Source: Erpobdella octoculata
Taxonomy: Eukaryota > Annelida > Clitellata > Hirudinida > Erpobdellidae
Length of the DNA stretch: 64,000 nt
Direction: 5' to 3'
Assembly: GCA_963978895.1 (NCBI GenBank)
Contig: OZ022242.1
Coordinates: 13,024,962-13,088,961 of the forward strand
In this document: one piece after another, positions 35,167-46,886 of the stretch
How positions within the stretch are numbered: the first letter of the stretch is position 1
How the letters are laid out: each line of letters begins with the position of its first letter
Program-made: the position numbers and the translations under genes
The notes under the pieces: generated by a model
Told to the model about the DNA's origin: nothing
Seen by the model: the letters and a program-made list of their open reading frames with translations, nothing else
Databases searched by the model: none

Positions 35167-38100
35167 ATGGGTTTAATTACTTTGGAAGAATTGAAGTGCT
35201 CAGATTTAAAAGGGCAGCTTCTTCTGAGGGGTTTATCTACTATTGGCAAAAAGAACGAGCTAAAAGAAAGGCTGCAACAATCTCTCGAAGGTGAAGGAAA
35301 AGACCCAGATACTTTTGAGTTTGAAATCAAAACCCCAATGGAATTGATGACATTGATGAGAGAGGAAAGCATAGCAGCACAAGAAGAGAAAAGAGCAGCG
35401 CAACGAAGAATTGAAGAGCTAATTATTGACGATCGGCTTCATTTATCAGAAGTTGAAAACAGAGTCAGTAACCTAGAGAAGCTGGTGAAAGAAAACGTCG
35501 GAGAAATCGAAACAAGATTGAACAATATGGTCAAACAAGTACGGAATGGTTGCCATATCCAAGAAAGAATTCATTCCGTTGAACATGCCAAGACCCCGGC
35601 TTTTGATGGCACTGTGTCATGGTCCGTCTACAAAGCTCAATTTGAAATTGCTGCCAGGAAAAATAATTGGTTAACCAGCCAGCAGAAGGCGGAAAATCTG
35701 GTATTTTCTTTGAGGGGAGAAGCCTTACAGCTTCTCGAGCTTATTGCAGATAGTGATGATTACGATGCAATCGTGAAGGTTCTCGAGAGCAGATTCGGTA
35801 ATCAACACGCGCCAGAAATTTTTCGAGCTCAACTCAAGTGTCGACGCCAGAAACCCGAAGAAAGCTTGCACCAGCTGGAAACGGATATAGAACGACTCGC
35901 AAATCTGGGATATCCCTTGTGCCCTCGAAATGTCCTCAGTACAATTATTGCGGATGGATTCATAGCAGCCTTGAAGAACTCTGAAACCCAAAAGGCTCTT
36001 AGGGTTGCCCGCGTAGCTAGTCCCAGCGAAGCTTTGACATTTGCAATAAATTATGAAGCCTCTGTGGAGCCATCTGATGGGTCTCGTTACGTAAAAAAAT
36101 TGGGAAGCAAGGACGAAGATGAACTGGATGATCGAGTCCGGAGAGTTATTAAGGAAAGAATTAACTGGAAAGGGAATAGCTCACCACGCTGCTGGAATTG
36201 TGGAAAACCGGGACATCTACAAAAAGACTGTATAATTCAGATGTTTAGACCCAGGCAACAGGAGAAAATGGATCACTGTAGGCGTAATGATGTCAAACAA
36301 GGAAAACCCATAAAGGCCCAATCCAACAAGAAAAAATCAGATTCTGTGAAGGTAAAAAATAATTTGCCTTGCAGAGTTGTGCCAGTTACCGTTCTTGGAA
36401 AAGGAACTAGTTTATTTGTGGAAGGTAGATTAGGAATGAGAAATTGTAAGTTTATTATTGATACGGGAGCTTCTTGTTCAATCATAAAACCTTGTTTGGC
36501 GAAAGGAGAGGTTTTACAAGGTGGAAAGCACATCCGTTTAAAGACTGCAACAGGAGAGCTTGTTCCAGTAGTTGGCAAAATTCAAACTGAAATAAGGCTG
36601 GGAAATAAGACTTTTCAGCATCAGTTTTTGGTTGCTGATATAGAAGAAGAATGCCTACTTGGGCTTGACTTTATGAGAATTCAGGGATTTGCAGTGGACT
36701 TAAAAATGGGAACATTCAGACAGGGAAATATGGAAATACCTGTTTGCTATAAAGGCGAAACAAATTCGATAAAGCGAGTATTGGTAACAAAGAGCATCAT
36801 TGTACCTGCTCAGTCGGAATCTTTGGTTTGGGCAAGAATAGAGAATGAGAAAAACTTAAGAGTTGTTGGGTTCATCGAGCCCCTGAACGGAGTTGAAAAA
36901 CATGGATTAATGATTGGAAAAACACTGGTACGAACGGAGTCAGGAAGCTACGTGCCAGTCAGAGTTATGAATGTGACAGAATGCGAAAAGCAAATAACAA
37001 AAGGTGATGAAATTGCGGTATGCAGCCCAGTCGATCACATAGTGGCATGTACCACAGTGGTTGGTAAAAATAATAATAAAAAGAGAATGAAGTACTCGCA
37101 AATTCAAAATCTGCTTGAAGCCGCTAAAACTTCATTAAAACCAATGGACTATGTCAAAGCGGAAAAGCTGATTGAAGAATATTGTGATATAATAGCTATT
37201 GACGAAGAAGACAATGGGAAAACAAAGATCGTTGAACACCGAATTCGAACTGGAAATACAGAGCCCATTCGTCAACTGCCACGAAGGCTTCCACTGGCAA
37301 AACGAGAAGAAGCTAGAAAGATGCTAGAAAAGATGAAGAAACAAGGAGTTATTGAACCATCCAATAGTCCATGGAGTTCACCTGTAGTACTTGTAAGGAA
37401 GAAAGATAACTCGCTACGTTTTTGTGTCGACTACAGAATGTTGAACGAGGTCACACAAAAAGATAGTTACCCTTTGCCCAGAATCGATGACACCATCGAT
37501 ACACTTGCGGGATCTCGAATGTTTTCTACTTTAGATCTTAAGAGTGGATATTGGCAGGTGGGAATACATCCCCAGGATCGCGAGAAAACTGCCTTTTCAA
37601 TAGGTGAAGGATTGTGGCAATTTACAGTGATGCCATTTGGCTTGTGCAACGCACCCGCAACTTTCGAGCGACTTATGGAGTATGTGTTACAAGGATTAAA
37701 TTGGAGAACGTGTCTTGTTTATTTGGACGACATTATTGTTGTTGGAAAGACGTTTGAAGAGCATCTACACAATCTTGGAGAAGTTTTCCAGAGGATCCGA
37801 GATGCTGGTATGAAGCTAAATCCGTCGAAGTGTGCACTTTTCAAAAGCAAGGTGAAATATCTTGGTCATATAGTTTCTGCCGAAGGGGTAGGAACCGATC
37901 CTGAGAAAATTGAAGCGGTTAACCATTGGCCTGTTCCGAGAAATTCTCAAGAATTAAGAAGCTTTCTTGGTTTGTGCACATATTATCGACGATTTGTAGC
38001 CAGCTTTTCCAGCATTGCAAAGGAACTATATAAGCTTACAGAAAAGAATGCACCGTTTGATTGGTCAGAGGCAAATCAACAGGCGTTCGAACGATTAAAA

Positions 38101-39927
38101 ATAGCTTTGAGTTTGACGCCAGTTCTGTCGTATCCAATCCCTGGAAAAGATTTCCTATTAGACACAGATGCAAGCAATGAAGGAATAGGGGCAGTGCTTA
38201 GTCAAATTATTGACGGTAATGAAAAGGTTATAGCTTATTATAGCAGAACTTTGTCGAAACCGGAGCGCAATTATTGCGTCACCAGACGTGAGTTATTAGC
38301 AATCGTTGATTCTATTAAGCACTTTCACAAGTATTTATATGGTCAAAAGTTTTTGTTGAGAACGGATCACGCTGCTTTGAAATGGCTTTTAAATTTTAAA
38401 AATCCAGAAGAACAAGTGGCTAGGTGGATCGAACGTTTACAATCATACGAGTTTGAAATTCAGCATCGGAAGGGTGAACAGCACAAAAATGCTGACGCAC
38501 TGTCACGACGACCTTGCAATGATGAATGTAAGTATTGCATTCGCATGGAGGGGAAGGAAATGAATAATCAGTGTTTTCAGGTACGGTTTCAAATTGACGA
38601 CACTTGGTCAGATGATGTGATTCGAGACGAACAGTTAAAAGATGATGATATAGGGCCGATTTTGAGATGGATGGAAGAAGGGAAGAAACCTGACTGGCAA
38701 GAGATTTCTGAATTGAGTCCTGCTACTAAATCGTATTGGGCACAATGGGACTCTCTAAGGATTGTAAACGGATCTCTAAAAAGAATTTGGGAAAGCACTG
38801 ATGGTTCCACCAATGTTTTGCAATTAATTATTCCAAAATTAAAAGTGCCAGAAGTGCTCCAACAAATGCACTCCGGAGTATCAGGGGGACATCTAGGGAT
38901 GAATAAAACGTTGGACAAGATCCGCCAAAGATTTTATTGGGTATACTGTAAGATGGATGTAGAGGAATGGTGTAAAAAATGTGATACCTGTGCCGCTAGT
39001 AAAGGACCACACGCTAAAACAAAGGGCCATTTACAACAGTACAATGTAGGTTCCCCTTTTGAAAGAATTGCTATAGATTTAGCAGGTCCATTTCCAGTGT
39101 CAAAATCTGGCAATAAGTACATTCTTGTGGTCATAGATTATTTTACAAAATGGCCAGAGGTTTTTGCTATACCTAATCAAGAAGCAGTGACAGTTGCCAA
39201 CGTTGTTGTTGATGGCTGGGTTAGTCGCTATGGAGTACCAATGGAGCTCCATTCAGATCAGGGCAGGAACTTTGATTCACAGCTGTTTAGAGAAATGTGC
39301 CGTGTTTTAGGCATACATAAAACCCGCACAACTCCCCTTCATCCTCAGTCTGACGGTATGGTGGAACGATTTAATCGAACTATTCAACAGCACTTGTCTA
39401 AGATGGTCGGTGAAAACCAAGTTGATTGGGATAAACACATTCCGTTATTTTTGATGGCTTACAGAGGATCGGTTCACAACACGACGAAGGCCACTCCAAG
39501 TAAAATGTTATTTGGACGGGAGATGCGACTTCCTTGCGATCTTATGTTTGGAAGTCCGGGAGACAAAGTAGAATCGGAAAGCGAGTATGCCTCACAATTG
39601 CGGGCTCGATTAAATGAAATTCATTTTGTAGCCCGAAATAGGATCAAAGCAGCCAGCGAAAGAATGAAAACTCGGTATGATCGTCAATCAAATATGAAAG
39701 AGTTTAAAGAAAATGATTTGGTGTGGTTCTACAATCCACAACGTAAAATTGGGAAATCACCTAAACTTCAACAAGACTGGGAAGGACCATATAGAATTAT
39801 TAAAAAGATCAATGATGTCATCTACCGGATTCAAAAGGGCCAACGTACTAAGATGAAAGTAATTCATGTTGACCGCCTTGCCAAATATTATGGAGGCAAT
39901 GAAACTGTTCGGGACGAACAGGATTAA
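35167..39927 (+). CDS. Gypsy gag-pol polyprotein, single frame with N-terminal SAP
   Basis: 1586 codons from the first in-frame ATG, uninterrupted. The order is: SAP motif (about 6-40); coiled-coil gag segment; zinc knuckle CWNCGKPGHLQKDC (about 342-355); aspartic protease with DTGAS (D432); reverse transcriptase with YLDD (852-855); RNase H with DTDAS (about 999); integrase zinc-binding H and CKKCDTC (from H1235); and catalytic D1304, D1364 and E1400 with the DD35E spacing. Gag and pol are fused without a frameshift, so one polyprotein would be made and cut by its own protease. The element copies itself through an RNA intermediate in cytoplasmic particles (family knowledge). The SAP domain at the extreme N-terminus is unusual for gag and may help DNA targeting (inference). 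Confidence 0.95.
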   Translation: MGLITLEELKCSDLKGQLLLRGLSTIGKKNELKERLQQSLEGEGKDPDTFEFEIKTPMELMTLMREESIAAQEEKRAAQRRIEELIIDDRLHLSEVENRVSNLEKLVKENVGEIETRLNNMVKQVRNGCHIQERIHSVEHAKTPAFDGTVSWSVYKAQFEIAARKNNWLTSQQKAENLVFSLRGEALQLLELIADSDDYDAIVKVLESRFGNQHAPEIFRAQLKCRRQKPEESLHQLETDIERLANLGYPLCPRNVLSTIIADGFIAALKNSETQKALRVARVASPSEALTFAINYEASVEPSDGSRYVKKLGSKDEDELDDRVRRVIKERINWKGNSSPRCWNCGKPGHLQKDCIIQMFRPRQQEKMDHCRRNDVKQGKPIKAQSNKKKSDSVKVKNNLPCRVVPVTVLGKGTSLFVEGRLGMRNCKFIIDTGASCSIIKPCLAKGEVLQGGKHIRLKTATGELVPVVGKIQTEIRLGNKTFQHQFLVADIEEECLLGLDFMRIQGFAVDLKMGTFRQGNMEIPVCYKGETNSIKRVLVTKSIIVPAQSESLVWARIENEKNLRVVGFIEPLNGVEKHGLMIGKTLVRTESGSYVPVRVMNVTECEKQITKGDEIAVCSPVDHIVACTTVVGKNNNKKRMKYSQIQNLLEAAKTSLKPMDYVKAEKLIEEYCDIIAIDEEDNGKTKIVEHRIRTGNTEPIRQLPRRLPLAKREEARKMLEKMKKQGVIEPSNSPWSSPVVLVRKKDNSLRFCVDYRMLNEVTQKDSYPLPRIDDTIDTLAGSRMFSTLDLKSGYWQVGIHPQDREKTAFSIGEGLWQFTVMPFGLCNAPATFERLMEYVLQGLNWRTCLVYLDDIIVVGKTFEEHLHNLGEVFQRIRDAGMKLNPSKCALFKSKVKYLGHIVSAEGVGTDPEKIEAVNHWPVPRNSQELRSFLGLCTYYRRFVASFSSIAKELYKLTEKNAPFDWSEANQQAFERLKIALSLTPVLSYPIPGKDFLLDTDASNEGIGAVLSQIIDGNEKVIAYYSRTLSKPERNYCVTRRELLAIVDSIKHFHKYLYGQKFLLRTDHAALKWLLNFKNPEEQVARWIERLQSYEFEIQHRKGEQHKNADALSRRPCNDECKYCIRMEGKEMNNQCFQVRFQIDDTWSDDVIRDEQLKDDDIGPILRWMEEGKKPDWQEISELSPATKSYWAQWDSLRIVNGSLKRIWESTDGSTNVLQLIIPKLKVPEVLQQMHSGVSGGHLGMNKTLDKIRQRFYWVYCKMDVEEWCKKCDTCAASKGPHAKTKGHLQQYNVGSPFERIAIDLAGPFPVSKSGNKYILVVIDYFTKWPEVFAIPNQEAVTVANVVVDGWVSRYGVPMELHSDQGRNFDSQLFREMCRVLGIHKTRTTPLHPQSDGMVERFNRTIQQHLSKMVGENQVDWDKHIPLFLMAYRGSVHNTTKATPSKMLFGREMRLPCDLMFGSPGDKVESESEYASQLRARLNEIHFVARNRIKAASERMKTRYDRQSNMKEFKENDLVWFYNPQRKIGKSPKLQQDWEGPYRIIKKINDVIYRIQKGQRTKMKVIHVDRLAKYYGGNETVRDEQD

Positions 39928-39935
39928 GAAGAGGG
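39926..39935 (+). other. Polypurine tract of the gypsy element
   Basis: AAGAAGAGGG overlaps the stop of gag-pol and ends three bases before the 3' LTR; it is the expected plus-strand primer site. Confidence 0.7.
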
Positions 39936-40099
39936 TAGTTTTATATCTATGGTTTATAATCGAGGCTGATAAACCTCAGAAGATTCATAACTAAGAAAGA
40001 TCAGAAAAATATACAGTGAGTGTTTACATAACTTCAATCAACCAGTCTTAATTACAGTTACTAAGATACAAGTTTTTTTGATTAAGTGTGTATTTCTTC

Positions 40100-43000
40100 C
40101 ATAGATATCTAGATAGGCTATATAGGCTTATTTGCGGTTTTTGTTTGGTTTTACGCGCGCAGTGGAGTTTTAGTTTGTGCCTCCTGACTGACCATAGACA
40201 AGAGATTTGTTTACATTTGTCTACACCGGCGGCTTGCCTTACTTCGATAAGCAATTCATTCCAATTTTGCAGTTAACTATTATAAAGCAATGACAGCGCG
40301 TTATTTTTTCAATATTTGTTTATCATAGATTAATTTATGACTTTCTATCAAAATTTCTTTGTTTCTTCAGCGCATGCTTTAATTGTTTTTGACAGAAATG
40401 ACTTTTATAAATTCCCTTGAATCTTTTGATTTAAACTTTAAAACCATAACATTTTAAGAAAATGCTTTTATCTGAAGATAACTGATAGTCATATGTATCT
40501 ATTTTATGCTAATAGTTTAAGTTTCAGCATAAAATCTGAATTCATGTCTTCAAAGACATTTTCTTAAAAGAGATATCTTAGACTAGACTTAGAACTAAAT
40601 CCTGACTAGATTAGATTAGCAATAATAGTTACTGGCTTTTTCTAAAGTACATAATACTTTTTAGAATTAACATAGATTATTGAAGTCACTACCAATTCTT
40701 CTTTGCCCTGAAATGAATCTACCTGAGACGATTACATTTATTTACCTAGTTTTTAAGCAAGTAAAAAGCACTATGCCAACTATTGAGTTTATATTTATTC
40801 CTTTTCACTTTGCGATTACATTTGTGTAGTATCAGTTCAGTACACAGTTTCCAATAATGTTGAAATAGATTTGCAAAAAACTGAGGCAACAAACTATGAT
40901 TTTACAAGTGTTTTTATTAATACAATAAATTCTATTTGGCTTTTCAATGAACAAAAACTGAAAATGGCACAAAAAATTGAAAATGTAAGTTACTGTCCAC
41001 TAAATAAAATTGTTTTTGTCTTAAACCTGAACTTTTAAGGTTTTGTGTATTAATTTTTGCTCGCTGATATTGTCTTAACTTGAAAAACTCATAAACGATC
41101 GACTTAAGCAGCAGATAGGAATGATTGTCAATGCCATCCTGCGTATCTCTTATATGATCCCCCAGGTTAAAAATATCTTTGGATCCAATTGATGTTAATG
41201 TTTGGCGAATAAGTTCTTTTATTTTAATTTCATCTTTGGCATTTGTGGCTGATACATGTTGTCTTAAAAATTTTTCTGCTGTCTGACATACCTAAAAAAA
41301 AAAAGTGTTTTTTAATACCATATTTATAAATAACAAATCTTAATTTTATCTTACTTTTATAACTCCAGAAGAAGGAAAGACATGACCACCTTTATTTTTC
41401 ACCACTAGCAGCTGCAGTCCTATTTCATGTCCTTGGTTCTTGTGCTCATCAACTAAACTGTATCTATAAAATTGAAAATATTATTTAGTACTAAAAACAC
41501 AGGAAACCAAAATTTATGACTGTAACAATTTATAATTTGAACCTGCAAACATTACATTCCAGTTTTTTAAATAGCTTGAATACAATCCAACCAGCTATGT
41601 AGCTAATTACATTTTCTATCAAGACTTGAGCAAGCTCTGAGTCGATTCCATAATCACCTGGTTTTTCAAACACTTCTTCTTCATAAATGTTGCCTGTTTA
41701 ATAAATAAGCAAATAATTAAGATTGGTACCAGCAAAAGAAATAACAATGAAAAGTTTATTACAAATTTCTTTTCTTTCTTTGTGAAGATAATCAAGATAA
41801 GAAGTTTCATCTTGCGGCATCACATTCCCTGTTTTCCCTGCCTGAATATTGCATCTAGATAAAATTCATCTGAAAATGGATTGAAATTGGTATGTGGTTG
41901 GGTTGTTGTTCGATCCCCCTAGAAAATGTTAATTCTAATCAATATTTGCCCACTTATAACAAATTGTTTTTATACAACCTGCTCGTCTGACTGCCGCAAA
42001 GTTGATCTTGGCTGAACTTATAAGTCAAAACATGGCTTTGACACTTGAGTAGGTTTCTGGCTATTTGAAGGATTGATTCAATGTCAATAACAAATCCTTT
42101 AAGACCCATCTGCCTAAAATGATGTTAATTATATAGATTGCTTTTAGTTTTTCAGCAAAACATTATCAAAAACATACTTTTTGTCTTGAATAATAAGGAT
42201 TCCACGAGGAGATTTTAGCTGAAGTAAGTAGTTTCTTAAACTCAGAAGACGTTGCTCAAACAATGCAAAATTTTGCAGTGTTAATGGTCCCTTGAAAGAT
42301 GGTGCATTGGGATTTTTGCTATTGAAAATATCAAATAAACAGTCTATTGCTTCTATAAATTCTACAGTCGGTGCCACGTCTTCAAAACCTGCCATTTTAC
42401 ATCGATTCATCAATTTTAAAGCTGCAGCAACAGATGAGCTTAATGTTTGAGCTGCCAGTTTCACTTTCATCTTCTGATTTTTAAAATTGATATGTTGCTT
42501 GGTAAGTTTGTTAGCTGCTCTGAGTCCAGCTTCTTGTTGAATACCATCAAGTTGTGATATGTGAGACCACTTTATTGCACCAGAAGAAGAGAAAATAGTG
42601 TGGTATGCAGAAAATAAATTTCTCACTAGTTTCAGCATGTGACATGCATCAAAAATTATATATATTTTCCTGTTGCTTGATGAGCAAAACCATGTTTTTA
42701 AAGATCTTGTAAAATCTAACTTACACCCAAGCAGTTTCACCATTGTAACATTTGCAGGTAAGCCATCCATGACTAAAGAAATCACCTGGGGATTATTTTC
42801 AATTAATTTATTATTTTTGTTTTGCAATGAAAAACATATAAGTTACTTACCGAAATTCCTATGCTTTCTAATTTATCAATTGCATACAAAACCAAATCTT
42901 TCTGAATTATGGCTGGCAGTCCATTGGTGCAATAATAAGCAATAGGCATTTTCCAATAGCCCGTTGTACCAACGAGCAAAAACACCAAAACTGGATCCAC

Positions 43001-44074
43001 AACCTACAACATTAGATATTACTAACCAAATATAACTTTAAAATGTTAAAGTCTAAAGGACTCACCCAAATCAACGAATCCTGACATGGTACCACTCTGG
43101 CTATCAAAAGTGATATGTTTATGAATAGCCATAGAATCAATCATAAGATTGCAGTTACTGTACTCTTCTGGTTTCTGGATTTTAAGACTGGCCAAAGTAT
43201 TTAGGACCTGAGAATTAAAGCCACGTCTGGCATCTGTGCTTTCTAACCATCTAAACAACCAAGCAAAAATATAATAAGAGTATAAAATTAAGAAAAAACA
43301 TTATTTTAATGCTATCCAGCCATTCAATTCAAATTAAACAAAACAAGTGCATATATAATAAAGTTTTACCTTCTTAAAGTCCTTGGACTAGGCAAACTGA
43401 TGCCTGATGATCTGAGGTAGTCATAAGCCTTTGGTCCATATAAATGTAAAGTTATTGCAAATTTTTTCTGTTCTTCAGTATACTCTTTAAAACCATTAGA
43501 CAACAAGTGAACAGGAAAACCTTAGAATTTTATGTAAATAAAATATAACTATATAAATATGTATATCTGAATTTGTTCAATAAAGATAATTTATATTTAT
43601 ACTTGTACTTGACGTTTTTAGCAGGCAGTTTAGTTTTCTGTTGATGTCACGCAATTGCTTCATCTCATATTTCAATTTCAATAACGGAAAACTGGTTACA
43701 CGCTTCATGACAACAAAGTAATGAAACGGATGTATGACCCTTTTAAGTTTTAAGCTTTGTGGCCTTGCCTTCTTTAAATTTAAGTCTTTAAGTCAGAGTC
43801 TTTAATGATTTTACTTTGTTTACAAACAGCGACAGGATATATGAGCTCGGGAAGTCAATTAACACTAAGTATAGTTCTTATACAGGTTTTTCAAATAAAA
43901 AACACAGCAACATCTACAAAAAAACTAGAGCTTTAGCAGATTTCTCAGGTATCGTCATAATACACCGGCAACAAATATCGCTCAAATGAGCAAATGTAAA
44001 CAAGCTCAGGTTGAAAATGGCAGCTTTCAAATTGTGCCGGAAATAGATTGATATGTCCCATCTATATATCTATG
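40100..44074 (-). mobile_element. P-superfamily DNA transposon, copy B (3975 bp)
   Basis: Same length, termini and interior as copy A at 17822-21796. It is flanked by an exact and different 8-bp duplication, ATTTCTTC (40092-40099 and 44075-44082), which is sequence of the gypsy 3' LTR. The intact 5' LTR contains that 8-mer once, at the matching place, and so shows the pre-insertion site. This copy therefore jumped into the LTR after the gypsy element arrived. Confidence 0.95.
40998..43709 (-). pseudogene. P/THAP9-type transposase gene, copy B, broken
   Basis: Exon for exon the same as copy A, shifted by 22278 bases. The blocks DACHMLKLVRN, ANKLTKQHI and KMKVKLAAQTLS are at about 42180-42790. 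The same frame disturbance after TYKFSQDQL and the same in-frame TGA before RCNIQAGKTGNVMP are present. Shared lesions mean that both copies descend from an already defective source, and that transposase was supplied by another copy, unless splicing repairs the frame. Confidence 0.8.
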
Positions 44075-44124
44075 ATTTCTTCTAAGTAATAAAGGACCAT
44101 TCAAAGAACCTGAATATTATAACA

Positions 44125-44318
44125 ATATATATAAAGCTCGTGACGGTGTTTGTGTCCAAACTCCTCCGAAACGGCTGAACCGATTTTTATGAAATTTTGT
44201 GTATATATGTAGTTCTGGAATTCTAGATATACCGACAGAATATCTAGATTTCCATGGTTTAACCCGATTACCCGATGTCAAAAATAAACTCCTCAGACGT
44301 AGTGCGCTTCGCTATAGG
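44125..44318 (+). mobile_element. Helitron-like body fragment (continuation of 34782)
   Basis: The sequence after the gypsy element, TATATATAAAGCTCGTGACGG and on, together with A|TCTATATATA at 34781, rebuilds a TC-starting, TA-rich head like that at 54694 (TCTATATATATA...AAATTAG). The words ACTCCTCCGAAACGGCTGAA and CCGATTTTTATGAAATTTT recur widely in invertebrate mobile DNA. No 3' end was located; the next element begins at 44319. Confidence 0.45.
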
Positions 44319-44964
44319 GGAGACTAGTGCTGAATGGACCGTATACTGAATGGATCTTTGGCTCTAAAATTTCAATTTTCATCTGATTGCACCCAAATTT
44401 TAACTATAGCTTGCTTTTATACAGATGTACATGCTTACTTCTTGTTGCAAAAAAATATTAAGGTGAAGACGTCTAAAAAGTTCTGTCGTAGGTTTTTCGT
44501 AAAAAAAAGTAATTTTTCTGGTCTTCAAATTTTGTCAAATTACATATCACAGAAACACAATAATTTTTTTTATTTAAGACAAAAAATTCAACAGCGTTTC
44601 TAAAATTATTATGCATATTAATTTGTATTTAATTCTATCTCAGTTTTTTTTTGTTACAGTGTCAAATGACAAGGACTAACGTTGTAGAGAATGGACAGCC
44701 TTACATGGTACTGAATGTACCGGTCAAATCATTACAGATTTATTACTGATTACAGTTGCAATTACAATAGTGATCAAGAACTCATCCAGGAGTTAGTGTT
44801 GGGTAGTGTTGGGCGTTGGGCGTGTGTATAAGACAAAATATAAAATTGAGACAAGGAACATCTAAAAATGCGCGAAACAGAAATGAAAACTGAGCAAGTT
44901 CCAGAACATGTCCTAGCATACATAAACGATCGCTAAGTGGCAGCGATGACTCGACGGTGACAAG

Positions 44965-46404
44965 CATTGGCGGATCCAGGGGCAGGGGGCGGTAAGGGCC
45001 ATCGCCCCCCCCCCCACTTTGGGATAAAATTACATTTTAAGCTATTAAAGATACCAAAAAAAGACTGCACAAAAATGTTTGCCTGCGGCGGGCTTTCTTC
45101 TCTTTTTAAAACTTAAGCAAGCCCCCCCCCCCGAGGCCAAATAAAAAATCCCTCCAATTTTTACAAATATGAGGGTTTTTTTGGGTGGGGGTGGGAGGTG
45201 GGTGGTTCTACATTTATTCATAAACTTATTTTTTCACAATTGCTTCAACTGGTTTGAGACTGATTTTGGCTATCTTCAGTTTGTAGTCTTTATTTTCTAT
45301 CATTATTAAATTCTTTAAGATACAAACAAAGACTGCAGCGGGTTTTCTTCCCTTTTTAGAACTGGGGGATGCTACATTTATTCATAAGCTTCTATTCCTT
45401 CATTAATAAATTATTAAAGATACCAAAAAAAGACTACAGACTGCGGCGGGTTTTTTACACACTTTTAATTAACTTGACTTCTCTGTCTGTCTGTCGCAGA
45501 AAAAACAAGAGTGGTATTTTTAAGAATTATTATAAGAATTTGGTGCTATTTTGTCGGATTTCTCAATTCAAGTTGAGCATTAATTAGTCTTTGTGTGTGA
45601 AAATTATGAAAAATCTAAAATAATGATTTTGTTGCTTGTTATTTACTGAATTTATTTGTGCATTTTTTAAATTTTAATGGGCGTTATTGCTTACGCCATG
45701 GTTAATTACGTGCAATGGCATACTGGTTCCCAAGATCAGACATCTAATAGTCTCCTAAGATGAGACGCGGCAAAAAGATAATTTGTTTATTGTTGCCAGC
45801 AGTTTCTTGCAAAAACATTATTTACATACTACCGTTATTAGGTTTTAGTTGAGTTTTTTAATTAAATATTTAATTATTTAGATTTATGTACAGCTACAGG
45901 ATGCTATTTTACATAAAAGAAAATCACAGCGAGAATCATGGCAGGAAGCAGATATGAAGTATTCAAGCATTATTTACAGCATTTCATCGGCAATATTAAA
46001 CCAACCGTTGTTAATACACTTGTTAAATTGTAGATGGTCATGCATCGCCCACTAAAAGTCTTAATGTCTCGTTTGTTGTGAGCCGTTTACGAAGAGCAAA
46101 TCTAAAAAAGCGGATTTTCTGCAAGTGGATTTTGTTTCTTCTTCAACTAATGCACTTGCTGAGCTCGTACACGGCTGTAAAAAATCAAAAATTTACATTT
46201 GTAAAACTTTTTAAGCGACGACGATTGTTGGAGCCTTATTTTGTTTGGTTAACAAACTAAGGCAAACATTTTTTTCATAAGTATAAAAATTATAATTTTT
46301 TGTTGATTATAGTTTAAATAATTTGTTTGAATGATCAAATCTGGCGAAATTTGTTTTAAATGCCATAAAAATTCCCCCCACCAAACTTCCTGGATCCGCT
46401 AGTG
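44965..46404. mobile_element. Non-autonomous hAT element (1440 bp)
   Basis: Left end CATTGGCGGATCCAGG and right end CCTGGATCCGCTAGTG are inverse relatives of the common hAT terminus CAGTGGCGGATCCAGG. The exact 8-bp GTGACAAG flanks both sides (44957-44964 and 46405-46412). Inside are poly-C runs and GACTGCAG-CGGG-type words repeated two or three times, but no transposase. Confidence 0.88.
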
Positions 46405-46886
46405 GTGACAAGTGATGAATAAGAAACACTTGTTACCATTTTCAATGCGGTTAATGCTTGTGGGTGCTTAATAACATCATTTTACATCATCCCACGAGCG
46501 AATTTCAAAGACACTTTTTTACGAAATGAACCGCCGTGATGCACAAGTAGAACTCGATCAACCGGCTGGGTAGCGAAAACAACTCTTTTCAAGTGATTAC
46601 AACATTGCTTGTAAAACAACAATAAAAACATCACCAATCTTATTAATATTGAATAACCATGAAATTTTATCTGTCATGTTAGGTTTTCCAGTTGTCCAGT
46701 TAAATGTCGTTCTGCAGTGTTTGACATTTTTATTCAATTAAATGTATTAAAAAATCGTTTAATGTGAATATTTGGGGTGATGAAAATAAAATTGTTGCAG
46801 TTTGTAATATGCATTATGATTGGTTTAATGTTTTTTATAAGCAGAACATCGATTTATAGAACGGTCCATTTAGTACATGGGGTGGT

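Larger units (their letters stand above)
34934..44124 (+). mobile_element. Ty3/gypsy retrotransposon, complete, 3' LTR split by a P element
   Basis: The 5' LTR is 34934-35136 (203 bp). The 3' LTR is 39939-40099 plus 44083-44124, again 203 bp once the 3975-bp P element and its duplication are removed. The LTRs look identical. They start TTTTATATC and end TATAACA, lacking a clean TG at the start. A primer-binding site and a purine tract are in place, and the single ORF is intact. TA-rich sequence flanks both sides. Identical LTRs and an open frame imply very recent insertion. Confidence 0.93.
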
